Assembly (NCBI GenBank): GCA_900322165.1
Contig: ONYR01000179.1
Coordinates: 1 to 22,345, forward strand
Direction of reading: 5' to 3'
DNA: 22,345 nt
DNA from: an uncultured Eubacteriales bacterium
GTDB lineage: Bacteria > Bacillota > Clostridia > Lachnospirales > Bianqueaceae
Position numbers and translations under genes: made by a program. This document shows positions 7,029 through 15,781 of the stretch, in pieces (the stretch's first letter is position 1; each line of letters begins with the position of its first letter). The notes under the pieces were generated by a model. The model was not told the origin of the DNA and did not search any database. It saw only the letters and a program-made list of their open reading frames with translations.

Positions 7029-9326
7029 ATGTTTTCATACGAGGAATTCTATAAACTGTATAATACCAAAGCGGAAGCGAGATACCTTGAACTCCGCGCC
7101 TATATGGAAAAACATGTATCGGAGATGATGGCGCCGGGAGATAAAAACTTCAGAGACCGTATGATGCGTTATTCCAAGTACTGGGGCGAGTACCTTGTCT
7201 ATGCCTGCAGTCTCGAAGAAAAGCGCAGCACGGATTATTTGAATTATGCCTCGCTTCAGGAATTGAAGGAAGAGCAGAAAAAGCTGTATCAGGATCTGAG
7301 TGTCGAGGGCTATATGACCGGTTTTGCCGGTACAGCCAACCTGAACAATCAGGCAAAAGAGGTCGGCGAAGCGCTTTCGATGTTTTCCGCGCTGTTCCTG
7401 AAGGCTCCGGAGGAAGCGATCAAGCACCGCCGTTTCCGCCTGCTGAAGCTGATGGATCTGTATGTCGAGTTGTCTAAGCGAATCAGCGGCAAAGGCCAGG
7501 TCAAGGCGGAATCGCTGATCTCCCTTTACCAGGATTTCTGGCGCAATGATCTTTCTGAGCGCGAGTCGATCTTCTTTACCGAGCATTTCTCCCCGGCGGA
7601 TGAATATCTGACGGATATCGTTACCGGCCGTAATCTCATGGAGCCTTACTATCTCTACGAGATGAATCTGCCGATCTCGGAGACCGAGATGGGCTGGTAC
7701 AAGGCGTTCCATGAGATGGATGACAGCCTCATCGCGGAGGCTGCCGCTTCGCTTGCAGACAGTTTTGAAGCGGATCTGAAGAACCGTGAGGTGCAGCATC
7801 CGTACCGCCGCTACAGCGACAGTGAAGACTATACTGTGAAACGCAAGGTCGTTGCGATCGACTATCCGGCCGGCTGCGAGCTTCTGGCAAAATGTGTAGC
7901 CGAAAAGCTGAGGGAAAAGGACTATGTTCCGTTTATCCGTCATATCGAAACCCAGGCAGTCAGCCCGGCTTATCTCCGTGACCATAACGGTGATATGATG
8001 CGCTTCCCGATCAGTGAGGCGGAGTCGATCACCGATGAATGCGCGGAAAAGTGTGCCGTTGACAATGAAGCGCTGCTGAAGGGCTTTGCCGGCACGATCC
8101 GGATCCTTCAGGGCGTTGAAGCCGTCCGCATGGTTCCGGAACCGAGAGGAAAGGGACCGGGCGGCAAACCGCAGCGTCTGTTCGGACGCTACAGCGTGCG
8201 TCAGTCTGAGAAGAAGGCTCAGGAAGTACAAGCGCTCAAGGAGCGGTTCCTGAACCATGTTTCTGAGAAGGGACAGCTGAGTCAGTGCGCCTGTGTGTCC
8301 ATGATCCTTCCCGCGTTTGAAGCTTCCGAAACGTTTGGTGATAAGCTTACAAAGTATCTGAAGCTGGCTTCAGCTAAGATCTACGCGGAACGTCCGCAGC
8401 AGGTGCTTTGCGATGCGCTTGACCGGGGCAGCTTTGTCTACCTTGCCGGAAAGGACGGCAATGAGACCGACCTTCTTGTCGCGCTTCATCCGATCCGGAA
8501 TCCGCAGGCGGAGACGAATTTCCTCGCCGACTCGGGAGCCGGTGTGCTGCCCGGCGGCAGTGTCTACACGATCCCGCAGCTTGGCGAAACCAACGGTGTC
8601 CTGCACCTTGCGGAAGCCAACGTTGGCGGAACCTGCTTCCGTAACCTCAAGCTTGTCTTTGAAGAGGGCGTGATCTGCGATTACAGCTGTGACAATTTCG
8701 AGACGGAAGCGGAAAACCGTCAGTTGATCCGCAATAAGCTGCTGCGCCAAACCGATTCGCTTCCCATCAGCGAGCTCGCGATCGGCACGAACACCGATGC
8801 CTACAAAGCGCTTTGTGAAGCCGACGGCTGGCAGGATCTGGAAGGATTGCTGCGCCGAAGTCTGATGCCGAGCATCGTGATCGGTGAGGAGACGCCCGGG
8901 ATCCGCGGAAGTGTTCGCTACAACGCCGGTAACGCGAAAACGGTGCTGTCGGGCGATGCTGAGGAGCTGAAGGCGGAAGAGCTAAAGCCTGCAGCCGCTG
9001 CGGAAAAGACCGAGGAGAAAGCCGAAGCGAAGGACGAAGAAAAGCCGGAAGCAGCTTCGGAAGAGGCAAAGCCGGAGGATAAGGCTGAGGTAAAGCCGGA
9101 GGCTAAGCCTGAAGCAAGTGCGGAGACGGAGACGGCTGAGGCAAAACCGCAGGAGAGACGTCCGAAGGTGTCGTGGCGGCTTTCGATCCCGTTTGAGTCG
9201 ATCGCACAGCTGTCCGTGATCACCGAAGAGGGCAACCGCACCGATATCATGCGGGAAGGCGTCTTTGTCCTGATCGGGACGGATCGTTTAAATCTTCCGC
9301 TTTTAAAGCCAAGTGAAGGAATCTGA
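7029..9326 (+). CDS. M29 aminopeptidase-like protein, probably catalytically inactive
   Basis: This 765-residue cytosolic protein resembles the long clostridial branch of M29 (AmpS/AmpT) metallo-aminopeptidases. A helical N-terminal region (1-195) precedes the segment LMEPYYLYEMNLPISE (203-218), a fold-like middle (270-310) and the M29 core LPGGSVYTIP (507-516), NGVLHLAEA, ISELAIGTN (580-588) and IPFESIAQLSVIT (720-732). As I remember the family, the metal ligands are Glu in LPxxE, Glu in xGELxIGTN, His in GPHFAxG and His/Asp in CHTDITIP. Here E582 is kept, but the other places show S511, S615, S715 and R717. Residues 643-709 are a Lys/Glu/Ala/Pro-rich insertion. The CGGAGG ribosome site (7018-7023) fixes the start; pcrA follows six bases later. 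Loss of activity is inferred from hand alignment. Confidence 0.65.
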   Translation: MFSYEEFYKLYNTKAEARYLELRAYMEKHVSEMMAPGDKNFRDRMMRYSKYWGEYLVYACSLEEKRSTDYLNYASLQELKEEQKKLYQDLSVEGYMTGFAGTANLNNQAKEVGEALSMFSALFLKAPEEAIKHRRFRLLKLMDLYVELSKRISGKGQVKAESLISLYQDFWRNDLSERESIFFTEHFSPADEYLTDIVTGRNLMEPYYLYEMNLPISETEMGWYKAFHEMDDSLIAEAAASLADSFEADLKNREVQHPYRRYSDSEDYTVKRKVVAIDYPAGCELLAKCVAEKLREKDYVPFIRHIETQAVSPAYLRDHNGDMMRFPISEAESITDECAEKCAVDNEALLKGFAGTIRILQGVEAVRMVPEPRGKGPGGKPQRLFGRYSVRQSEKKAQEVQALKERFLNHVSEKGQLSQCACVSMILPAFEASETFGDKLTKYLKLASAKIYAERPQQVLCDALDRGSFVYLAGKDGNETDLLVALHPIRNPQAETNFLADSGAGVLPGGSVYTIPQLGETNGVLHLAEANVGGTCFRNLKLVFEEGVICDYSCDNFETEAENRQLIRNKLLRQTDSLPISELAIGTNTDAYKALCEADGWQDLEGLLRRSLMPSIVIGEETPGIRGSVRYNAGNAKTVLSGDAEELKAEELKPAAAAEKTEEKAEAKDEEKPEAASEEAKPEDKAEVKPEAKPEASAETETAEAKPQERRPKVSWRLSIPFESIAQLSVITEEGNRTDIMREGVFVLIGTDRLNLPLLKPSEGI
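8955..9155 (+). repeat. Low-complexity Lys/Glu/Ala/Pro-rich coding segment
   Basis: Residues 643-709 of the M29-like protein consist almost only of Glu, Ala, Lys and Pro, with an imperfect KPEA/KPED/KPQE repeat and no aromatic residues. It separates the main M29-like core from its last ~55 residues, where the family normally has a short loop before the final His/Asp ligand pair. It probably forms a flexible, charged linker. Confidence 0.75.
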
Positions 9327-9332
9327 GACAGT

Positions 9333-11618
9333 ATGGATAAATATGACAGTTTAAACGAGATGCAGCAACGGGCCGTTTTTCAGACAGACGGCCCGGTGCT
9401 CATTTTAGCGGGCGCGGGAAGCGGAAAAACGAAGGTCTTAACGCACCGCATCGCTTATCTTACCGAGGAAATGGGCGTTCCCTCAAGGCAGATCCTTGCG
9501 ATCACTTTCACCAACAAGGCAGCCAAGGAGATGCGTGAGCGAGCGGACGCTTTGTCCGGGGACCGTGTGCAGGATGCCTGGATCTGCACGTTCCACTCCG
9601 CCTGCATTCGGATCCTGAAAATGTATGCAGATCGGATAGGGTATGACAAACGTTTTACGATCTATGATCCGGATGACCAGAAGGCCGTCGTCAAGCGAAT
9701 TCTGAAGGAGCAGAACATCTCCGACAAGATGTTCACCCCCAGAGCCATTCTCGCGGAGATCAGCAATGCCAAGAATGAGCTGATCGGGCCGGGAGCATAT
9801 GCAGACCGCGCTTCGGGGAATGACCTGTTTAGGAAAAAGACCGCGCTGGTGTATGAACAGTACGAGCGGACGCTGAAGGAAAACCAGGCGATGGATTTTG
9901 ATGATATCATCAACAATACCGTGCTGCTGTTCCGGGACCATCCGGACGTGCTCGATTATTTCCAGAACCGGTTCCGCTATCTGATGGTCGATGAGTATCA
10001 GGACACCAACACCGCTCAGTACATGCTGATCCGCCTGCTCTCGAAGCGCTACCGCAACCTGTGTGTTGTCGGTGATGATGACCAGTCGATCTATCGTTTC
10101 CGCGGAGCGAACATCCGCAACATTCTGGACTTTGAAAAGGATTTCCCGGATGCGCTTGTCATTCGCCTGGAGCAGAATTACCGCTCGAGCGGCAAGATCC
10201 TGAACGCGGCGAACTGCGTGATTCGTAACAATGAAGAGCGAAAGGCGAAAACCCTTTGGACGGAGAATCCGGAAGGGGATGACGTGGTCGTCCGTGAGAC
10301 ACCGAACGAAAACGAGGAGGCCGGCTATGTGGCTTCCACGATCAAGGAGCTGAAGGAGAGCGGCGCTTACGATTACAAGGATTTCGCGATCCTTTACCGC
10401 ACCAACGCGCAGTCTCGAGCTTTGGAAGAAAGACTCGGACGCGGTACGATCCCCTATAAGCTCTACGGCGGCACGCCTTTCTATCAGCGCAAAGAGATCA
10501 AGGACCTGCTTTGCTACCTGCGCCTTGTCGCCAATGACCATGATTACGTGGCCTGCGACCGCATTATCAACGTGCCGGCAAGAGGCATCGGCAACGTCAG
10601 CGCCGAGCGCTTCCGTGCTTTTGCCTCGGAGGGCGGTTTCGGCATTACCGAGACCTGCGACATGGCCGTGGAGATCCCGGATCTCAAGCGCAGCGCGAAA
10701 AAGCTGGCGGAATTTGCCCAGCTGATCCTGGACCTGAGGGCGATGGAGGATGTGGATCCGATCGAGAAGCTGATCCGCACCCTGCTTGAGAAGATCGGGT
10801 ATGAAGAATACCTGCGTGCGGACGACCCGGTCAAGCTTGAGGACCGCATGGGCAATATCGAGGAATTGATCGGACGTGCCAATCAGTATGAAGAAGAGAA
10901 TGATGAGGCATCGCTCGAAGGCTTCCTTGATGAGCTGTCGCTTGTCGCAGCGATCGATGAGATGAATGAAGGGGACGATTACGTCTCCCTGATGACCCTG
11001 CACAGTGCCAAAGGCCTGGAGTTCCCGGTCGTGTTTATGACGGGCCTGGAGGACGGTCTGTTCCCCGGCTATCTCAGCATCACGGGGGACGAGGAAGAGA
11101 TGCAGGAAGAGAGGCGTCTGTGCTACGTTGGCATCACGCGCGCTGAGAAAAAGCTCTATATGACCTACGCGCGGGAGCGCCGCGTTCACGGTGAAACGCA
11201 GATCACCAAAAAGTCGAGATTCTTAAATGAGTTGCCAAAGGACGGGGTACAGATGGACGCGCCGGAAGCGCCGCGTTTTGGCGGCCGGGATGACTGGGCG
11301 CAGCCCGAATCCTACTGGGAGCGGTATACGCCGAGAAAGTTCGGCGGATACCCGAAAACACCGGCTCCTTCCGTGTCGAAGGGAGCGCTTTCGCAGCGGG
11401 CTGAAACGGCCAAGATGCCGCAGAGCCAAAGCGCAGCGATCAGTGAACCCGCATCGCAGCTGTTTCACGTGGGAGATACCGTGCAGCACAAGAAGTTCGG
11501 CCTCGGCGTTGTGACTGAGGTAAAGTTTGTCAATGCCGATTATCAGGTGAGAGTCAATTTTGCGAAGGTGGGAGAAAAGCTGCTTTTTGCGAAGCTGGCA
11601 GGACTAAAGAAGGTCTGA
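9333..11618 (+). CDS. pcrA: ATP-dependent DNA helicase PcrA (UvrD family)
   Basis: PcrA is a 3'-to-5' superfamily 1A helicase used in nucleotide excision repair, replication restart and removal of recombinase or stalled RNA polymerase. All helicase motifs are visible in the 761 residues: AGAGSGKT at 26-33 (Walker A), AITFTNKAAKEM (Ia), MVDEYQDTN at 218-226 (Walker B), GDDDQSIYRFRGA (III), LEQNYRSS at 279-286 (IV), SLMTLHSAKGLEFPVVF (V) and CYVGITRAEKKLYM (VI). The C-terminus after a Pro/Ser-rich linker has VQHKKFGLGVVTEV, the Tudor-like domain that binds RNA polymerase. Start spacing is six bases after the previous stop, with GAAGGA at 9315-9320. The next gene, ligA, is its usual Bacillota partner. 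Confidence 0.97.
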   Translation: MDKYDSLNEMQQRAVFQTDGPVLILAGAGSGKTKVLTHRIAYLTEEMGVPSRQILAITFTNKAAKEMRERADALSGDRVQDAWICTFHSACIRILKMYADRIGYDKRFTIYDPDDQKAVVKRILKEQNISDKMFTPRAILAEISNAKNELIGPGAYADRASGNDLFRKKTALVYEQYERTLKENQAMDFDDIINNTVLLFRDHPDVLDYFQNRFRYLMVDEYQDTNTAQYMLIRLLSKRYRNLCVVGDDDQSIYRFRGANIRNILDFEKDFPDALVIRLEQNYRSSGKILNAANCVIRNNEERKAKTLWTENPEGDDVVVRETPNENEEAGYVASTIKELKESGAYDYKDFAILYRTNAQSRALEERLGRGTIPYKLYGGTPFYQRKEIKDLLCYLRLVANDHDYVACDRIINVPARGIGNVSAERFRAFASEGGFGITETCDMAVEIPDLKRSAKKLAEFAQLILDLRAMEDVDPIEKLIRTLLEKIGYEEYLRADDPVKLEDRMGNIEELIGRANQYEEENDEASLEGFLDELSLVAAIDEMNEGDDYVSLMTLHSAKGLEFPVVFMTGLEDGLFPGYLSITGDEEEMQEERRLCYVGITRAEKKLYMTYARERRVHGETQITKKSRFLNELPKDGVQMDAPEAPRFGGRDDWAQPESYWERYTPRKFGGYPKTPAPSVSKGALSQRAETAKMPQSQSAAISEPASQLFHVGDTVQHKKFGLGVVTEVKFVNADYQVRVNFAKVGEKLLFAKLAGLKKV

Positions 11619-11628
11619 GGACAAGAGC

Positions 11629-13590
11629 ATGGATGTAAAAGCCAGAATGACCGAACTGGTCGAAACACTGAATAAGGCTCGCTACGCTTATTACCAGACC
11701 AGCGAAGAGATCATGTCCAACTATGAATATGATGCTCTTTATGATGAGCTGGAGAGGCTTGAAAAGGAGAGCGGGATCATTCTGCCCTCGAGTCCGACGC
11801 AGGAGGTCGGCTACGAGGTCGTGAGCGCACTGCCGAAAGTCAGGCATGCGCTTCCGATGAAATCGCTCAACAAAACCAAGGACATCGAGGAGCTCGCCGC
11901 GTTTCTCGGAAACCGCAGGGGCATGCTCTCGTGGAAGCTCGACGGTTTGACGATCGTGCTGACTTACGAGGAGGGCAAGCTTGTACAGGCGGCCACCCGC
12001 GGAAACGGAGAGATCGGAGAAGTCATCACCAGCAACGCGCGCGTGTTCGGAGGGGTTCCGAAGGAAATCGATTATCCGGGACACCTTGTCGTGCGCGGGG
12101 AAGCACTGATTTCTTACAAAGACTTTGAAGCGATCAATGCCTCGCTCGATGAAAACGAGCGCTACAAGAATCCACGCAATCTCTGCAGCGGTTCGGTGCG
12201 TCAGCTTGACAGCCGCATCGCCGCGAAGCGCCATGTACAGGTCATTGCCTACACGCTTGTGGAGTGTGACCGCAACGAGGCAGATTTCGAGGATTCCAAG
12301 GAAAACCAGCTGAAATGGCTGGCGCAGCTTGGATTTACCCCTGTGGAATACAGAATGGTGACGGGCGAGACGGTCGCGGAAGCAGAAAAAGCTTTTGCCG
12401 ATTCGGTCGAGTCCATGCCGTTCCCGGTGGACGGACTGGTGCTGACGATGGACAGCATCGCCGAGTCCAGAGCGCAGGGGGCGACCGCCAAATTCCCGCG
12501 GGATTCGATGGCCTTTAAATGGCAGGACGAAACCGCGGAGACAACGCTCCTTTCGATCGAATGGAGTCCGTCTCGGACCGGCCTCATCAATCCGGTCGCG
12601 ATCTTTGAGCCGGTAGAGCTCGAAGGAACCACGGTCCAGCGAGCGAGTGTACACAACGTATCGATCATGCGTGAGCTGAAACTTGGGATCGGGGATCGGA
12701 TCAAGGTCTATAAAGCCAACATGATCATCCCGCAGATCTCCGAGAACCTGACACAGTCCGGTCCGGCCCCGGTGCCGACCGCCTGCCCACGGTGCGGCGG
12801 TGAGACCGCGGTCATCGAGCGGGACGGAGTGGAAGTGCTGAACTGCCTGAACCCGGCCTGCCCGGCAAAGCTCATCAAGGCGCTCGAGCATTTCGTCTCA
12901 CGCAAAGCCATGAATATCGAGGGACTCTCGGAAGCCACGCTGGTCCGCATGAGTGATCAAGGCTGGGTCGACAGCTTCGCGGACCTGTACCGCCTGAAGG
13001 ATCATCGGGAAGAGATCATTGGGATGGAAGGCTTCGGCCAGGCTTCCGCGGACAAACTCATCAAGGCGATCGACAACAGCAAAAACACCGAGCTGTACCG
13101 CGTGCTCGGCGGCATCGGAATTCCGGGCATCGGAGACGCGACGGCTCGTGATCTGGCGGATGCGTTCCACCAGGATCTCGATGCGGTGATGGCTGCGGAT
13201 GAGGAGACCCTCAGTGCGGTCGAGGGCATCGGTGACGTGCTGGCCGGTGAGATCGTCCGCTTCTTTAAGCAGGAAGACAACAAGCGCATGATCGAAGATC
13301 TGAGGCAGTATCTGACGATCGCAGCGGAGGAAGTGACGGAGGGTGAGGAAAAACGCCTTGCCGGTGAGACCTTTGTCATTACCGGTTCACTGAACCATTT
13401 TGAAAACCGTGACGCGCTGAAAGAGCTTTTGATCAGGCAGGGAGCGAAGGTAGCCTCTGCGGTCAGCTCTCAGACGACCTACCTCATCAACAACGATGCC
13501 ACGAGCAATTCCTCGAAAAACAAGAAAGCAAAAGCCCTTGGCATTCCGATCCTGACCGAAGACGAGCTTCTTCAGCGTCTCCATGATTGA
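11629..13590 (+). CDS. ligA: NAD+-dependent DNA ligase LigA
   Basis: LigA seals nicks during replication and repair using NAD+. Its 653 residues show domain Ia with YEYDALYDEL (residues 32-41), the adenylation motif KLDG at 103-106 (K103 is the AMP-accepting lysine), the OB fold, a four-cysteine zinc finger (CPRCGG then CLNPACP), helix-hairpin-helix repeats with GIGIPGIGDATA, and a C-terminal BRCT domain from about 580. Several motifs differ from the classical enzyme: RGNGEIGEVIT at 124-134 where E. coli-type ligases have RGDGxxGEDVT, and NLCSGSVRQLD instead of NAAAGSxRQLD. I recall these variants in clostridial ligases, so the protein is probably active. It starts ten bases after pcrA. Its stop codon overlaps the -35 box of the glycogen operon. 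Confidence 0.96.
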   Translation: MDVKARMTELVETLNKARYAYYQTSEEIMSNYEYDALYDELERLEKESGIILPSSPTQEVGYEVVSALPKVRHALPMKSLNKTKDIEELAAFLGNRRGMLSWKLDGLTIVLTYEEGKLVQAATRGNGEIGEVITSNARVFGGVPKEIDYPGHLVVRGEALISYKDFEAINASLDENERYKNPRNLCSGSVRQLDSRIAAKRHVQVIAYTLVECDRNEADFEDSKENQLKWLAQLGFTPVEYRMVTGETVAEAEKAFADSVESMPFPVDGLVLTMDSIAESRAQGATAKFPRDSMAFKWQDETAETTLLSIEWSPSRTGLINPVAIFEPVELEGTTVQRASVHNVSIMRELKLGIGDRIKVYKANMIIPQISENLTQSGPAPVPTACPRCGGETAVIERDGVEVLNCLNPACPAKLIKALEHFVSRKAMNIEGLSEATLVRMSDQGWVDSFADLYRLKDHREEIIGMEGFGQASADKLIKAIDNSKNTELYRVLGGIGIPGIGDATARDLADAFHQDLDAVMAADEETLSAVEGIGDVLAGEIVRFFKQEDNKRMIEDLRQYLTIAAEEVTEGEEKRLAGETFVITGSLNHFENRDALKELLIRQGAKVASAVSSQTTYLINNDATSNSSKNKKAKALGIPILTEDELLQRLHD

Positions 13591-13616
13591 CGAGTTTTTG
13601 GTCACTATGCTATAAT
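13587..13616 (+). promoter_or_regulatory. SigA-type promoter of the glycogen operon
   Basis: TTGACG (13587-13592) and TATAAT (13611-13616) are spaced by 18 bases, and TGC directly before the -10 box makes it an extended -10. The -35 box covers the ligA stop codon. Transcription should begin near 13623, leaving a leader of about 68 bases. A small hairpin, CTCTG (13619-13623) with CAGAG (13633-13637), lies at the 5' end. No terminator is visible between ligA and this promoter, so some read-through from ligA is likely. Confidence 0.8.
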
Positions 13617-13667
13617 ACCTCTGATCTGAAGACAGAGATTGTTTTCAAATTGAACGAAAGCCCTGAA

Positions 13668-13689
13668 ATCGATCGAAGGAGACATCGAT
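13668..13689 (+). promoter_or_regulatory. Possible hairpin presenting the glgB ribosome site
   Basis: Two copies of the palindrome ATCGAT (13668-13673 and 13684-13689) flank the AAGGAG ribosome site (13676-13681). They can pair to give a six-base stem with the ribosome site in a ten-base loop, ending one base before the ATG at 13691. The stem is short, so a regulatory role is uncertain. Confidence 0.4.
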
Positions 13690-13690
13690 C

Positions 13691-15721
13691 ATGAACAAAA
13701 AGCAAACCAATCTTCCGGCCTTTCTGTTTCATGAAGGAACCAACTATCGATCCTACCTGTATTTCGGTGCACATGATGCCGAAGACCGTGACGGCGATCC
13801 GGCAACGGTCTTCCGCGTGTGGGCCCCGAACGCACAGCAGGTCGATGTGCTGGGAAGCTTCTGCGGCTGGCAGGAGGAAGGGAGGATCCGGCTTTCCCGC
13901 TTAAAGGATGATCCAAGCATCTGGGAAGGCTACGGATACGGACTGAAAGAATACGACGTTTACAAATTCCGCGTCACCGGACCGGACGGAAGGCAGGTCT
14001 ACAAGAGCGATCCCTTCGGAGTCCACATGGAAACACGTCCGTCGACCGGAAGCAAGATCTACCACCTGGACGGCTATGAGTGGCATGATCAGCGGTGGAT
14101 GGAGAAGCGTGCGAAGGCAGTGCCTTACCGGGAGCCGATGAACATCTACGAAGTTCATCTCGGATCCTGGCGGCTGTATGATGACGGTTCACCGTTCGAT
14201 TACGCTTCCGTCGCAAAGGATCTGGCCGCCTATGTCAAGGATATGGGTTATACCCACGTTGAAGTCATGCCGCTGATGGAATATCCGTTCGACGGTTCCT
14301 GGGGATATCAGGTGCTTGGCTACTTTGCGCCGACCTCCCGCTACGGAACGCCGAAAGGCCTGATGGAATTCGTCGATATCCTTCACAAGAACGGCATCGG
14401 CGTCATCATGGACTGGGTTCCTGCGCACTTCCCGAAGGACGAAGCGGGCCTTGCGATGTTCGACGGAACGCCCCTGTTTGAATATGCGGATCCCAGAAAG
14501 GGTGAGCATTACGAGTGGGGCACGAAGGTCTTTGACTACGGCCGCAAGGAAGTTGTCAGCTTCCTGATGTCAAGCGCGATGTACTGGCTGGATCAGTATC
14601 ATTTCGACGGACTGCGCGTGGACGCGGTCGCCTCGATGCTGTATCTGAATTACGCGCGCAAGGACGGCGAATGGATCCCGAACCAGAACGGCGGAATGGA
14701 GAATCTTGAAGCGGTCGCGTTCCTGCAGGAACTCAACAAAGCTGTCTTCAAGGAGCATCCGGGCGCGCTGATGGTGGCGGAGGAATCCACCGCCTGGCCT
14801 CTGGTGACGAAGCCGGTGGATCAGGGCGGTCTCGGGTTCAACTTCAAGTGGAACATGGGCTGGATGAACGATATGCTTCGCTACATCGGCACCGACCCGT
14901 TCTATCGCCGCTACGTCCACAACAATATCACGTTTTCGCTGACCTACGCGTTCTCCGAGAACTATATCCTGCCTTTGTCCCACGATGAAGTGGTGCACGG
15001 CAAGAAATCGCTTCTCGATAAGAACCCCGGGTCTTACGAAGAAAAGTTTGCCGGACTCAAGGCCTTCTACGGATATATGATGGGCCATCCCGGCAAAAAG
15101 CTGCTGTTCATGGGCGGCGAGTTCGGCCAGTTCATCGAGTGGGATTACCACAAACAGCTGGACTGGTTTTTGACAAGCTACAACATGCACGGCAAGCTTC
15201 AGCAGTTTGTCAAAGCGCTGAATCACTTCTACCTCGATCATCCGGCCATGTACGAGCAGGATGATTCGTGGGACGGCTTCAAGTGGATCTGCTACGATGA
15301 CAATCTCCAGAACATCGTTTCCTTCCGAAGGATCGCGAAGGACGGCTCGGAGGTCGTCTGCGTTGTCAACTTTGCACCGGTCAAGCGGGAAGAGTACCGG
15401 ATCGGCGTGGAGAAAGACGCGTTCTATCTTGAGGTGCTGAACTCGGATGAAGAGCGGTTCGGAGGCAGCGGTGTCAAGAACATCGGCTGGATCAGTGCGG
15501 AGAAGGAACCGAAACACGGGTACAAATATTCGATCTCTATCACGGTTCCGCCGCTTGCCTGTGTGTTCTTTACCACCCGCAAAAAACCGGTGCGCCGCAA
15601 GAAGGATGCAGCGGAGGAAACCGCAAAGACGGCTGTAAAAGCAGCTGAAAAGACAGCTGAAAAGGGCAGTGAAGCCAGGAAGTCCGGCATTGTGGACCGA
15701 AAGGGCATTGTCAAGAAATAA
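13691..15721 (+). CDS. glgB: 1,4-alpha-glucan (glycogen) branching enzyme
   Basis: GlgB cuts an alpha-1,4 chain and reattaches it as an alpha-1,6 branch. The 676 residues contain an N-terminal CBM48 beta-sandwich (FRVWAPNAQQVDVLGSF at 41-57), the GH13 barrel and an all-beta C-terminal domain. GH13 regions are visible: DWVPAHFPKD at 241-250, GLRVDAV at 307-313 with nucleophile D311, MVAEEST at 361-367 with acid/base E364, and LPLSHDEVVHGK at 428-438 with D432. A Lys/Ala/Glu-rich tail (about 634-676) follows the last domain and is not needed for the fold. AAGGAG at 13676-13681 sets the start. It is the first gene of the glycogen operon, with glgC 60 bases downstream. Confidence 0.97.
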   Translation: MNKKQTNLPAFLFHEGTNYRSYLYFGAHDAEDRDGDPATVFRVWAPNAQQVDVLGSFCGWQEEGRIRLSRLKDDPSIWEGYGYGLKEYDVYKFRVTGPDGRQVYKSDPFGVHMETRPSTGSKIYHLDGYEWHDQRWMEKRAKAVPYREPMNIYEVHLGSWRLYDDGSPFDYASVAKDLAAYVKDMGYTHVEVMPLMEYPFDGSWGYQVLGYFAPTSRYGTPKGLMEFVDILHKNGIGVIMDWVPAHFPKDEAGLAMFDGTPLFEYADPRKGEHYEWGTKVFDYGRKEVVSFLMSSAMYWLDQYHFDGLRVDAVASMLYLNYARKDGEWIPNQNGGMENLEAVAFLQELNKAVFKEHPGALMVAEESTAWPLVTKPVDQGGLGFNFKWNMGWMNDMLRYIGTDPFYRRYVHNNITFSLTYAFSENYILPLSHDEVVHGKKSLLDKNPGSYEEKFAGLKAFYGYMMGHPGKKLLFMGGEFGQFIEWDYHKQLDWFLTSYNMHGKLQQFVKALNHFYLDHPAMYEQDDSWDGFKWICYDDNLQNIVSFRRIAKDGSEVVCVVNFAPVKREEYRIGVEKDAFYLEVLNSDEERFGGSGVKNIGWISAEKEPKHGYKYSISITVPPLACVFFTTRKKPVRRKKDAAEETAKTAVKAAEKTAEKGSEARKSGIVDRKGIVKK

Positions 15722-15781
15722 GTACGTCACTCAACCAAGGTTCTAAATTAAATTTAACATATACGCTAGGGGAGGAACATT

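Noticed and set aside
13617..13690. A riboswitch or long regulatory leader before glgB
   Set aside because: The leader is only about 68 bases, with one five-pair hairpin and the small ribosome-site stem. This is too little structure for any known riboswitch class.
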